Assembly (NCBI GenBank): GCA_946567425.1
Contig: CAMNXF010000006.1
Location: forward strand, 62,001 to 126,000
Origin: an uncultured Clostridia bacterium
GTDB taxonomy: Bacteria > Bacillota > Clostridia > Oscillospirales > Ruminococcaceae
Length of the DNA: 64,000 nucleotides
Reading direction: 5' to 3'
Below, piece by piece: positions 8,603-15,605 of the stretch (position 1 is its first letter; every line of letters starts with the position of its first letter). Position numbers and translations under genes: made by a program. The notes beneath the pieces are model-generated. The model worked only from the letters and a program-made list of their open reading frames with translations. It ran no database searches and was not told the origin of the DNA.

Positions 8603-8679
8603 TCGGCTCGTGCAGCATTATTTTGACGCGGAGTGCTCGTCGGCTTTTGCCGTTGGGTTCCGTATGAAAACCGAGCCGA
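8603..8679 (+). ncRNA. Array element E
   Basis: TCGGCTCG (8603-8610) pairs with CGAGCCGA (8672-8679), 8 bp perfect. The box reads GCAGCA (8612-8617). Inner hairpins are GACG/CGTC (8625-8641) and CGGC-TTTT-GCCG (8641-8652). A following GGTT...AACC (about 8656-8672) could be a decayed T-arm, but the loop is too long to be sure. Confidence 0.6.
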
Positions 8680-8704
8680 GTAACGGTCTGAATTTTATTC
8701 GTGA

Positions 8705-8803
8705 ACGGCGCACACAGCAAATATTTATGAGTGTCGCGGGTTCGATTCCCGCCGAAGCGTTTGCTTCGTAGCTCAGTTGGCAGAGCATCGCCAAATGCGC
8801 CGT
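8705..8803 (+). ncRNA. Array element F: YrlA-like RNA with circularly permuted tRNA module
   Basis: ACGGCGCA (8705-8712) pairs with TGCGCCGT (8796-8803), and ACAGCA is at 8714-8719. Inside is a permuted tRNA. The T-arm is GCGGG (8736-8740), TTCGATT loop (8741-8747), CCCGC (8748-8752). The acceptor helix is CGAAGC (8753-8758), closed by GTTT, with GCTTCG (8763-8768). Then come T-A at the tRNA 8/9 positions (8769-8770) and a D-arm GCTC, loop AGTTGGCA with the GG pair, GAGC (8771-8786). There is no anticodon arm and no free 3' end, so it is not a tRNA. Bacterial YrlA Y RNAs are known to carry such a tRNA mimic; placement beside a Ro-like gene supports that reading. Confidence 0.8.
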
Positions 8804-8827
8804 GTTACGATTTGACGAACACATATT

Positions 8828-8899
8828 TCGGCGTTGACCGCATTATTTCAGGGGAACGGAGATGGGGCTTCGGCTTACCGCCGTTAAAAACGGCGCCGA
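8828..8899 (+). ncRNA. Array element G (least certain)
   Basis: TCGGCG (8828-8833) can pair with CGCCGA (8894-8899). The box is the divergent ACCGCA (8837-8842) followed by TTATTT as in element E. A strong inner hairpin, GCCGTT-AAA-AACGGC (8880-8894), competes for one base of the closing helix. Confidence 0.45.
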
Positions 8900-8905
8900 G
8901 TTTAT

Positions 8906-8991
8906 AAGACAGCAACTGCAATATGAAGATTGGTTACTGCGGGTTCGAATCCCGCCGCTTCGGAGCGATCCGTTGAGGAAAACGCTGTCTT
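8906..8991 (+). ncRNA. Array element H: second RNA with a tRNA-like T-arm
   Basis: AAGACAGC (8906-8913) pairs with GCTGTCTT (8984-8991), and ACAGCA (8909-8914) overlaps the helix. A perfect T-arm, GCGGG-TTCGAAT-CCCGC (8939-8955), runs straight into a 4-bp hairpin CGCT-TCGG-AGCG (8956-8967), in the place of a loop-closed acceptor helix. TCC-GTTGA-GGA (8969-8979) may stand for the D-arm. The 3' strand abuts the AAAGGAG site of the DUF2828 gene. Confidence 0.7.
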
Positions 8992-9006
8992 GAAAGGAGA
9001 ATTGAA

Positions 9007-10470
9007 ATGCTTAATTTTATTAACAACGAAATGAATAAGACTTATACGCTCAACGGTGCGGTAACTAACCGCACAAGCGGCTCGTTCTGCCTTGATCTGT
9101 TCTTCCGCGCGGGCGCGATGCGCTCGGCTTCGGAGGAGGAGATCGCGGCGGCGGTCAGCCGCGCCTACGCGGAGGATCCTGTTAAGACATTGAAGATCGT
9201 TTTTTTCGCGCGTGACGCTAGGGGCGGTCTCGGCGAGCGCCGTTTCTTCCGCGCGGCGGTAAAGGCGCTTGCGTCGTTTGCGCCCGCGGCGGTCGAGAGA
9301 AACGTTCCCTTGTTCGCGGAGTATGGCAGATACGACGACCTCTGCGCGCTGCTCGGCACCCAGTGCGAGAGCAAGGCGGTAGAGGTTATCCGCGAGCGGC
9401 TGAACGGGGACGTAAAGGCAATGGAGAACGGCGGTCAGGTGTCCCTGCTTGCGAAGTGGCTGCCCTCGGTGAACACATCCTCCGCTGCCGCAAGAGCTAA
9501 CGGGAGAACGCTCGCAAAGCGTCTCGGCTACACTGAAAGGGCGTACCGTCAGACGCTGTCCAAGCTGCGCAAGTACTCGGACATTCTCGAAAACCGTTTA
9601 CGCGAGCGCGACTACACGTTCGACTACGAAAAGCAGCCCTCATGCGCGATGTTCAAGTACAGGAAAGCGTTTATGCGCAACGACAACGAGCGGTACACTG
9701 AGTTCCTGAACGCTGTAAACAGCGGCGAGGCAACGCTCCGCGCGGGCGCGCTGTTCCCCTATGACATAGTGCGCGCCTGCCTTGGCGCGGAGATATCCGA
9801 GCAGGAAAAAGCCGCGCTCGATACCACTTGGAGAAATCTTCCTGTTTACGGCGAGGGCGGCAATGCTATCACGGTGATCGACGGCTCGGGTTCAATGACA
9901 TACGCGCCCCGTCAGAGCGTGAGACCCATTGATGCGGCGCTGTCGCTGGGCATCTATTTCGCGGAGCATAATACGGGAGCGTTCGCAAACCACTTCATCA
10001 CGTTCTCGGCAACTCCCCGTCTGGTGGAGATCAAGGGTAAGGATATCGTTGAAAAGACTCGTTTCTGCGCAACGTTCAACGAGATAGCGAACACCAACCT
10101 TGAGGCGACGTTCCGTCTGATACTCTCGGCGGCGGTCAACAACAACGTAAAGCAGAGCGAAATGCCCGAGCGTATGTACATCATCTCCGATATGGAGTTC
10201 GATTATTGCGTAACAGGCGGCAATGACGGTACGCTTTTCGACACGATGAAGGCGCTTTACGCCGAGCACGGCTACAAGCTGCCCGAGGTGGTTTTCTGGA
10301 ACGTAAACAGCATTCAGGAGAACTTCCCCGTGAAGATGTCGGATACAGGCGCGGCGCTGGTTTCGGGCTTCTCCCCCGCGATCTTCGATATGGTCATTGG
10401 CGGCGAGATTTCCCCCGAGATCATAATGAACAAGGTTATCGAGAGTGAGCGTTACGCGGCGGTAAGCTGA
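9007..10470 (+). CDS. DUF2828-family vWA protein (Ro60/TROVE relative)
   Basis: A soluble protein of 487 residues. The N-terminal half is helical and repeat-like with the DUF2828 signatures KIVFFARDARGGLGERRFF, KWLPS, YRQTLSKLRKY and FKYRKAFMRND. The C-terminal half is a von Willebrand A domain with the MIDAS motif DGSGS near residue 292 and a later SDMEFD. DUF2828 is regarded as a relative of TROVE, the Y-RNA-binding ring of Ro60. Ro60 binds misfolded RNA and Y RNAs and works with nucleases in RNA quality control. Next to rtcB and the RNA array it is the best candidate for the array's protein partner. AAAGGAG precedes ATG 9007. A terminator follows. Confidence 0.88.
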   Translation: MLNFINNEMNKTYTLNGAVTNRTSGSFCLDLFFRAGAMRSASEEEIAAAVSRAYAEDPVKTLKIVFFARDARGGLGERRFFRAAVKALASFAPAAVERNVPLFAEYGRYDDLCALLGTQCESKAVEVIRERLNGDVKAMENGGQVSLLAKWLPSVNTSSAAARANGRTLAKRLGYTERAYRQTLSKLRKYSDILENRLRERDYTFDYEKQPSCAMFKYRKAFMRNDNERYTEFLNAVNSGEATLRAGALFPYDIVRACLGAEISEQEKAALDTTWRNLPVYGEGGNAITVIDGSGSMTYAPRQSVRPIDAALSLGIYFAEHNTGAFANHFITFSATPRLVEIKGKDIVEKTRFCATFNEIANTNLEATFRLILSAAVNNNVKQSEMPERMYIISDMEFDYCVTGGNDGTLFDTMKALYAEHGYKLPEVVFWNVNSIQENFPVKMSDTGAALVSGFSPAIFDMVIGGEISPEIIMNKVIESERYAAVS

Positions 10471-10491
10471 ACAAAAGCCGAATGAAAAATA

Positions 10492-10516
10492 ACCTCCCGC
10501 AGTCGGTGCGGGAGGT
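10492..10516 (+). terminator. Terminator of the rtcB-RNA-DUF2828 locus
   Basis: ACCTCCCGC (10492-10500) pairs with GCGGGAGGT (10508-10516) around a 7-base loop, followed by CTTGTGTTTATT. It lies just past the convergent EAL gene's stop and may serve both strands. Confidence 0.7.
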
Positions 10517-10523
10517 CTTGTGT

Positions 10524-13466
10524 TTATTGCAACTGATCGGTAACGTCGGATTGCGTCCGCTCGGTTTCCGCTGCGGCCAGGTCCTTTGCCCAAAGCTCCT
10601 CGAAGTCTTTCATGGGCATAGGTTTCGCGAAGTAGTAGCCCTGAACCATGTGGCAGTCGATGTCCTGTAAAAAATCCACCTGCTCGACGGTCTCAACGCC
10701 CTCGGATATGACCTGCATATCAAGGTTCTTCGCCAGATCGACGACCGTCGAGATTACCGCCCGTCCTTTCTGCGAATTGACCGTGCCGTTGAAGAACTCG
10801 CGGTCTATCTTTACCACGTCGGCCGGAATATCTTTCAGCATATTGAGCGAGGAGTATCCCGAGCCGAAATCGTCGATCGACAGCTTAAAGCCGATCTCGT
10901 GGAGCTTCTGCATTACTTTAAGCATAAGGTCGGCGTTTTCGGTGAACACGCTTTCCGTAAGCTCCAGCTCTATGTACTCGTAGGGTATCTCGTATTTGTC
11001 GACTATCTCGCGCAGACGCCAGATGTAGTCGTCGTTGTTCAGGTGAAGCCTCGACTGGTTGACGGAAATTACCACGGGAGTAAGCCCCTTGTTCAGCCAG
11101 CGGCGCATTGCCTTGCAGACCTCCTCAAGAATAAAGAAGTCCAGCTCCACAACAAATCCGTTCTTTTCGGAGATCGGTATAAACTGGTCGGGGAACACAA
11201 ACCCGAAATCCTTGCTGTCCCAACGGATAAGCGCCTCCGCGCCCTCTATATGCCGCGACTTGGTGCCGTATTTCGGCTGAATGTAGCACATAAATTCGTG
11301 CTCCTTGAGCGCGGCGGGCATTATGTTTTCAAAGTCCTTTTCGCGCAGAGCGTTCTCGCGTATCTTGCCGTCGTAAAACGCTATCGCGTTGCTGTGTCTG
11401 CCCTTTATTGTCTTTTTGGCGATATTGCAGCGGTCTATCGCTACATTGAAATCCACCGCGCCGTATCTGTCAACGCACTGACCAAGCCTGCAAACTCCCG
11501 CGCTGAACAGTACTGGATAGGACACGAACAGCGAATTGCGCCGCTCAAATTCTGCGAACACATTGCTTATGCGGTTTTCAAGCTCGTTGTCCGAGGCGTT
11601 CTTGACCGTACACGCAAAGTTGTCGTTGGAAATACGCGCGTATATCTCATACGGCTCCAGGTGATCGCCTATGGTTTTGTACAGACGCTCCAGCATTCGG
11701 TTGCCCTCTTCGTAGCCGAGACGGTCGTTGATGAATTTAAACTTGTCGATATCGAAAACCACGACAGCCCAACTCTCGGGGTTGGATTTCCTTACGACCT
11801 TTTCGGAGTCGGAGAAAAATCTGTGTTTAGTGCGTCCGCCCGTCAGCGCGTCGATTTCCGCGAGCCGCCGCGTCTTGATGTTGTTCAGCACGATAAATAC
11901 CGTCATTGCCGCCGCGAGTATCACAAACCCGCCTACTATCAGCCATATATGCCAGTCGTGGTTTTCGGCGGCGCTCTCCTGCGAATTGATTATATTGTAG
12001 ATGTCGGCTATGGACTCGTTTCCGTTTATCTGCGCTATCGCCTTTCCCAGAATGCTTTTCAAATCCGCAGAGCGGCGCGTCACGGCAAAGCATTCTGCGC
12101 GGTATATCGGCAGAATGTCCAGTATTCTCAGGTCGGCGTACAGCGTGCTTTTCAGATAATACGCGTCGTGACAATCCATGCACGCCGCTCCCTCTTTGCC
12201 GGACATCACCATTTCGCCCGCGATGACGTTTGTAGAATAGCGCGAAACGGCCGCTTTCGGACGGAAACGCTCCAGATACTTTATAGTATCACTGTGACCC
12301 GCCGCGACCGCAATACCGGTAGTTTCGGAAAGCCCGCTGTCGTTTCTTCCGACAATGGCTATCGGCGAACGCATTACGGGTGCGGAAACGTAGTATCCCG
12401 AATAGCCCGGCACCCCGCCCTCTGGAATGCCGCCGTAAATAACGTCAACCTGTTCCGAGGCAAGCGCGTCCATACATTCGGCGAGCGAGTTGTAGGGTAT
12501 AATTTTGAAATCAAGCCCCGACGACACGGAAATCCGGTCGATTATAGAGCCGATTATTCCGCCGAGCTCCTTCTTTGACGGATCAAACGACTGCATTGTA
12601 TCGTTGGCGATATTGAATCCCATTTTTATTTCTTGGTGCGTTGCGAGATAATTGCGCTCCGAAACGGAATAAGCGTATCTTTGCGAGCCGTAGCAGGCAA
12701 TGTTTTTCTGGTATGTATCTCCCGGAAACGACGGATAACTCATAAAAAGCTTTGACATTCCGTCCGCTATCTGCGCGGGGAACTTGGTGTCCGTGTTCCT
12801 TACCGCGAAATAGCATGAGTCCGTTCCAAACTGATAAACGATTGTCTCGTTATCCCACGGGCGAAAGCAGTTCTTCGCGACCGCGTCCAGCTTTCCCGAA
12901 ACAAAGTCGTCGCGCATTGTGGTCTCGGTGCTGTATTTGACAAACTCCGCGTTCTCCAGCTCGCTGCGGACAAATCGTCCGTTTTCAAAAAACGTCGCTT
13001 CGTCCTCGGGGAGATATCCTATCTTCATTCGTTTGATAGCGTCAACGTCGTTAAAGTTTACGTCCTTATTTTTTCCGAAGTTATAAACGTATATCGCGTT
13101 GAACTTGGTTATCATCGAAAAGCCCGCAGTCTTAAGTTCCCCGCCGCCATACAGATCAAGCTCTTTTTCGGTGACGCACGGTATAGCGTCGATGCTCCCG
13201 TTCCGCAGCATATCAAACAATTCCTTGGGAGAACCTTTCTTATATGTGAAACGGTCGGACGTAAATTTGGAAATATGCTCCAGATAATCGTATGCAAGCC
13301 CCGAGATGCCGGAATTGGTTTCCGTAATTCCGAACTTCTCATTCGCGCCGATAACAAAAGTATGCGCTTGCTCTGCCCTTGCAAATATGAGCGGAAATGC
13401 CGTTGCCAGCATGATCAGCGCCAATATAAGCGCTGCTGTTCTCTTTAAATTTCGCAGCCCGTTCAT
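10524..13466 (-). CDS. Membrane c-di-GMP phosphodiesterase: two SBP_bac_3-like sensors, degenerate GGDEF, EAL
   Basis: A signal/anchor (RTAALILALIMLATAFPLIF) is followed by two extracellular periplasmic-binding-like domains (about residues 35-265 and 275-500, e.g. IKMGFNIANDTMQSFDPSKK), a membrane helix (WLIVGGFVILAAAMTVFIVL), a GGDEF domain and an EAL domain. The GGDEF signature is replaced by RISNDNF, so cyclase activity is unlikely. The EAL domain keeps EALIRW, SVNQS, DDFGSGYSS and ISEGVET, so c-di-GMP hydrolysis is expected. Binding of a small solute (amino acid-like) probably gates it. ATG 13466 with GGGGGG upstream is preferred over the GTG 15 bases earlier. It stands alone, leftward. 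Confidence 0.92.
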   Translation of the reverse strand: MNGLRNLKRTAALILALIMLATAFPLIFARAEQAHTFVIGANEKFGITETNSGISGLAYDYLEHISKFTSDRFTYKKGSPKELFDMLRNGSIDAIPCVTEKELDLYGGGELKTAGFSMITKFNAIYVYNFGKNKDVNFNDVDAIKRMKIGYLPEDEATFFENGRFVRSELENAEFVKYSTETTMRDDFVSGKLDAVAKNCFRPWDNETIVYQFGTDSCYFAVRNTDTKFPAQIADGMSKLFMSYPSFPGDTYQKNIACYGSQRYAYSVSERNYLATHQEIKMGFNIANDTMQSFDPSKKELGGIIGSIIDRISVSSGLDFKIIPYNSLAECMDALASEQVDVIYGGIPEGGVPGYSGYYVSAPVMRSPIAIVGRNDSGLSETTGIAVAAGHSDTIKYLERFRPKAAVSRYSTNVIAGEMVMSGKEGAACMDCHDAYYLKSTLYADLRILDILPIYRAECFAVTRRSADLKSILGKAIAQINGNESIADIYNIINSQESAAENHDWHIWLIVGGFVILAAAMTVFIVLNNIKTRRLAEIDALTGGRTKHRFFSDSEKVVRKSNPESWAVVVFDIDKFKFINDRLGYEEGNRMLERLYKTIGDHLEPYEIYARISNDNFACTVKNASDNELENRISNVFAEFERRNSLFVSYPVLFSAGVCRLGQCVDRYGAVDFNVAIDRCNIAKKTIKGRHSNAIAFYDGKIRENALREKDFENIMPAALKEHEFMCYIQPKYGTKSRHIEGAEALIRWDSKDFGFVFPDQFIPISEKNGFVVELDFFILEEVCKAMRRWLNKGLTPVVISVNQSRLHLNNDDYIWRLREIVDKYEIPYEYIELELTESVFTENADLMLKVMQKLHEIGFKLSIDDFGSGYSSLNMLKDIPADVVKIDREFFNGTVNSQKGRAVISTVVDLAKNLDMQVISEGVETVEQVDFLQDIDCHMVQGYYFAKPMPMKDFEELWAKDLAAAETERTQSDVTDQLQ

Positions 13467-13689
13467 AAACGATCCCCCCAAAAGGCACTCCGGATAGAAA
13501 AAATAAAACCTAAGGTAACACTGTCCAACGGAGGCTGCTGCCTTACAATTCGCTTTTAACTGTCTGTAACAGAGTTTTTTTCACTATTTTATTATAACAG
13601 TTTGAAAATAAATTTTCAATACTTTAGTGTAATTTTTTCAGTTATGCAATAAAACAGATAATTTTTTTAGGCGATTTGCACAAAAAACA

Positions 13690-13718
13690 TTGACAAATCT
13701 GTCACAACATGGTATAAT
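13690..13718 (+). promoter_or_regulatory. Sigma-A promoter for the amylase gene
   Basis: TTGACA (13690-13695) and TATAAT (13713-13718), spacing 17. The rest of the roughly 345-base gap between the EAL gene and the amylase is AT-rich and holds nothing else that I can see apart from the inverted repeat at 13725. Confidence 0.85.
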
Positions 13719-13724
13719 AAAAAA

Positions 13725-13745
13725 TGTAAATTGTTTTGGTTTACA
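13725..13745 (+). promoter_or_regulatory. Inverted repeat at the transcription start (possible operator)
   Basis: TGTAAA (13725-13730) and TTTACA (13740-13745) flank a 9-base centre right after the -10 box. Position and symmetry would suit a LacI-family repressor of a starch gene. No regulator gene is adjacent. Confidence 0.35.
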
Positions 13746-13811
13746 GCTTTAAAACGGCTTATATACAAAATTCCGCCGTAAAAGAAAATCAAAGGAAAAA
13801 GAGGTAATATT

Positions 13812-15134
13812 ATGAAATGGTATGAAAACGCGGTGTTCTATCACATTTATCCAATTGGCTATTTCGGCTGTCCCCGTCAGAACGATCAGTCAAGCGAGCC
13901 GTCGCACAAAATTCTGAAGTTGATCGAAGATATTCCGCACATCAAGGAGCTCGGCTGCAATGCGATCTACTTCGGTCCTGTATTCGAGAGCGTGGCACAC
14001 GGCTATGATACTATTGATTATAAGACGATAGACCGCCGTCTCGGTACAAACGAGGACTTCAAAAAGGTCTGCGGCGCGCTCCGCGAGAACGGCATAAAGG
14101 TCGTGCTCGACGGCGTGTTCAATCATGTCGGACGCGATTTCACCGAGTTCCGCGACGTGCGCGAACACAAGCTCAGCAGCGCCAAAAAGGACTGGTTCCA
14201 CGTCCGCGAGGGCAACTCCTGCTACAACGACGGCTTCTACTACGAGGGCTGGGAGGGGCACTATGAGCTTGTAAAGCTGAACCTGTTCAACCCAGAGGTA
14301 AAGCAGTACATTAAGGACGTTATCACGGGCTGGAAAGAGGAATTCGGCATTGACGGTCTGCGCCTTGACGTTGCATACTGTCTCGATCAGAATTTCCTCC
14401 GCGAGCTGCGCAGTCACTGTAAGTGGCTCAGCGAGGACTTCTTCCTGCTCGGCGAAACTCTCCACGGCGATTACAATATGTGGATGAACGATCAGATGCT
14501 CGACAGCGTTACCAACTACGAGTGCTACAAGGGCTTGTTCTCCAGCTTCAACGATATGAATATGTTTGAGATCGCCCACTCGATAAACCGCCAGTTCGGC
14601 AGCGAAAACTGGTGCTTGTACAGAGGAAAGCACTTGTACACGTTTGTTGATAATCACGACGTAACGCGCGTCGCGACTATTCTCAAGACCAAGGAGCACT
14701 TGCCGCTCGTCTACACACTGATGTTTATGATGCCGGGCATTCCGTCCGTTTATTACGGCAGCGAGTTCGCGGTCGAGGGTGATAAGCGCGGAGGCGGTGA
14801 TGACGCGCTTCGTCCCGAGTTCGACCTCGAAAAGATGAAGAGCGAGGGTCACCGCGACCTCACCGCGCACATCCGCGCGCTCGCCGAGATACAGAAGAAC
14901 CACCCCGCGGCTGCCGAAGGCGACTACAAGCAGCTGCAGCTCACCAACCGACAGTATGCGTTCTCGCGCACTGGCGGCGGAGAGACACTGCTCACCGTTA
15001 TCAACGCGGACGGCGCGCCGTTTACGTTCAATCTCAACATGGGCGGCGAAGCGGAAAATCTCCTCACGGGAGAAAAACAGGAGCTTGGCGGCTTGACGCT
15101 CCCCGCGTTTACGAGCGCAGTATTCAAAATATGA
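13812..15134 (+). CDS. GH13 alpha-amylase family enzyme, intracellular
   Basis: A (beta/alpha)8 glycoside hydrolase of family 13. The conserved regions are present in order: DGVFNHVG (region I), GLRLDVAY with the nucleophile Asp, LLGETLHG with the acid/base Glu, and FVDNHDVTR with the transition-state Asp. A short C-terminal beta domain ends at residue 440. No signal peptide, so it works in the cytoplasm, probably on imported maltodextrins (cyclomaltodextrinase or alpha-glucosidase-like); exact specificity cannot be read. It has its own strong promoter and is not next to a transporter here. AAAGAGGTAA precedes the ATG. Confidence 0.93.
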   Translation: MKWYENAVFYHIYPIGYFGCPRQNDQSSEPSHKILKLIEDIPHIKELGCNAIYFGPVFESVAHGYDTIDYKTIDRRLGTNEDFKKVCGALRENGIKVVLDGVFNHVGRDFTEFRDVREHKLSSAKKDWFHVREGNSCYNDGFYYEGWEGHYELVKLNLFNPEVKQYIKDVITGWKEEFGIDGLRLDVAYCLDQNFLRELRSHCKWLSEDFFLLGETLHGDYNMWMNDQMLDSVTNYECYKGLFSSFNDMNMFEIAHSINRQFGSENWCLYRGKHLYTFVDNHDVTRVATILKTKEHLPLVYTLMFMMPGIPSVYYGSEFAVEGDKRGGGDDALRPEFDLEKMKSEGHRDLTAHIRALAEIQKNHPAAAEGDYKQLQLTNRQYAFSRTGGGETLLTVINADGAPFTFNLNMGGEAENLLTGEKQELGGLTLPAFTSAVFKI

Positions 15135-15146
15135 TGGAGGACGAAT

Positions 15147-15491
15147 ATGTATCAATTAAATCAATTGTATCGATTTGAAATCGAGTTAGTAAATCCGGTT
15201 TTTAGATATGCGGTAGCTACCTTGTGGTTTCAAACAATATTTGCGCAAGCGGTAGACGCTTATAACAACTTCTTTCAGAATCCGAACGCAAGGACTAAAA
15301 ACAGGAAAGCTATCAAAAAATATAAATTTAACAGCCATAGCATAACAATAGTGCTAAGCACGCAATATCCTATTCCCAATCCAAATAGAGTAGGTAATTG
15401 TTTGCGGCAATTGACCGTCTTTATGGAGAACTTTGGCGGTTGGCGGTATCTTAACGCGTCTAAACCCGGAAAATTATTCCGCAGCGCTTGA
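15147..15491 (+). CDS. Doubtful small ORF after the amylase
   Basis: A 114-codon frame starts 12 bases after the amylase stop with GGAGG at the right distance, so translation is possible. The product has no recognisable motif, its codon use is unlike the neighbours (AT-rich, many Asn/Lys/Phe) and the end is basic. It could be a young or decayed gene. The remainder of the 470-base gap up to dprA holds a 7-bp hairpin (TTGCGGC/GCCGCAA, about 15551-15578) and the dprA ribosome binding site. Confidence 0.35.
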   Translation: MYQLNQLYRFEIELVNPVFRYAVATLWFQTIFAQAVDAYNNFFQNPNARTKNRKAIKKYKFNSHSITIVLSTQYPIPNPNRVGNCLRQLTVFMENFGGWRYLNASKPGKLFRSA

Positions 15492-15605
15492 ATATGGCAA
15501 ATTATACCGTCGAGTAATTTCGTAAGGGCTGCAATGCAAATAAAACATTTTGCGGCGTAGTCCGTTTTTGCCGCAAGTGAAATATTGTAAAACGGAGGGA
15601 TAAGT

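Larger units (their letters stand above)
8346..8991 (+). repeat. Tandem array of seven diverged structured-RNA elements (B-H)
   Basis: Seven units of 54-99 bases lie head to tail with 6-28 bases between them, and fill the whole space between the small ORF and the DUF2828 gene. Each begins with a 6-8 base strand, usually ACGGC-like, then ACAGCA or a variant, and ends with the complement of its own first strand. The helix sequences differ from unit to unit but remain paired (for example GGCTC/GAGCC, GGTGC/GCACC, GGCGCA/TGCGCC), which is covariation within one locus. Inner parts differ widely. Open frames crossing this stretch show no ribosome binding site and are not credible genes. Confidence 0.75.

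Noticed and set aside
8568-8824. Short open frames of 66-68 codons across the RNA array on both strands
   Set aside because: No ribosome binding sites, no family likeness, and they run straight across paired RNA elements.
8763-8955. A split or intron-containing tRNA made from the D-arm at 8771 and the T-arm at 8939
   Set aside because: The two would-be acceptor strands (GCTTCG and CGCTTCG) are not complementary. Each half pairs instead within its own element, so two separate permuted mimics explain the sequence better.
7822-8991. CRISPR array or type III toxin-antitoxin RNA repeats
   Set aside because: Units are not identical repeats with spacers, sizes vary from 54 to 99 bases, and neither cas genes nor a ToxN-like nuclease is present.
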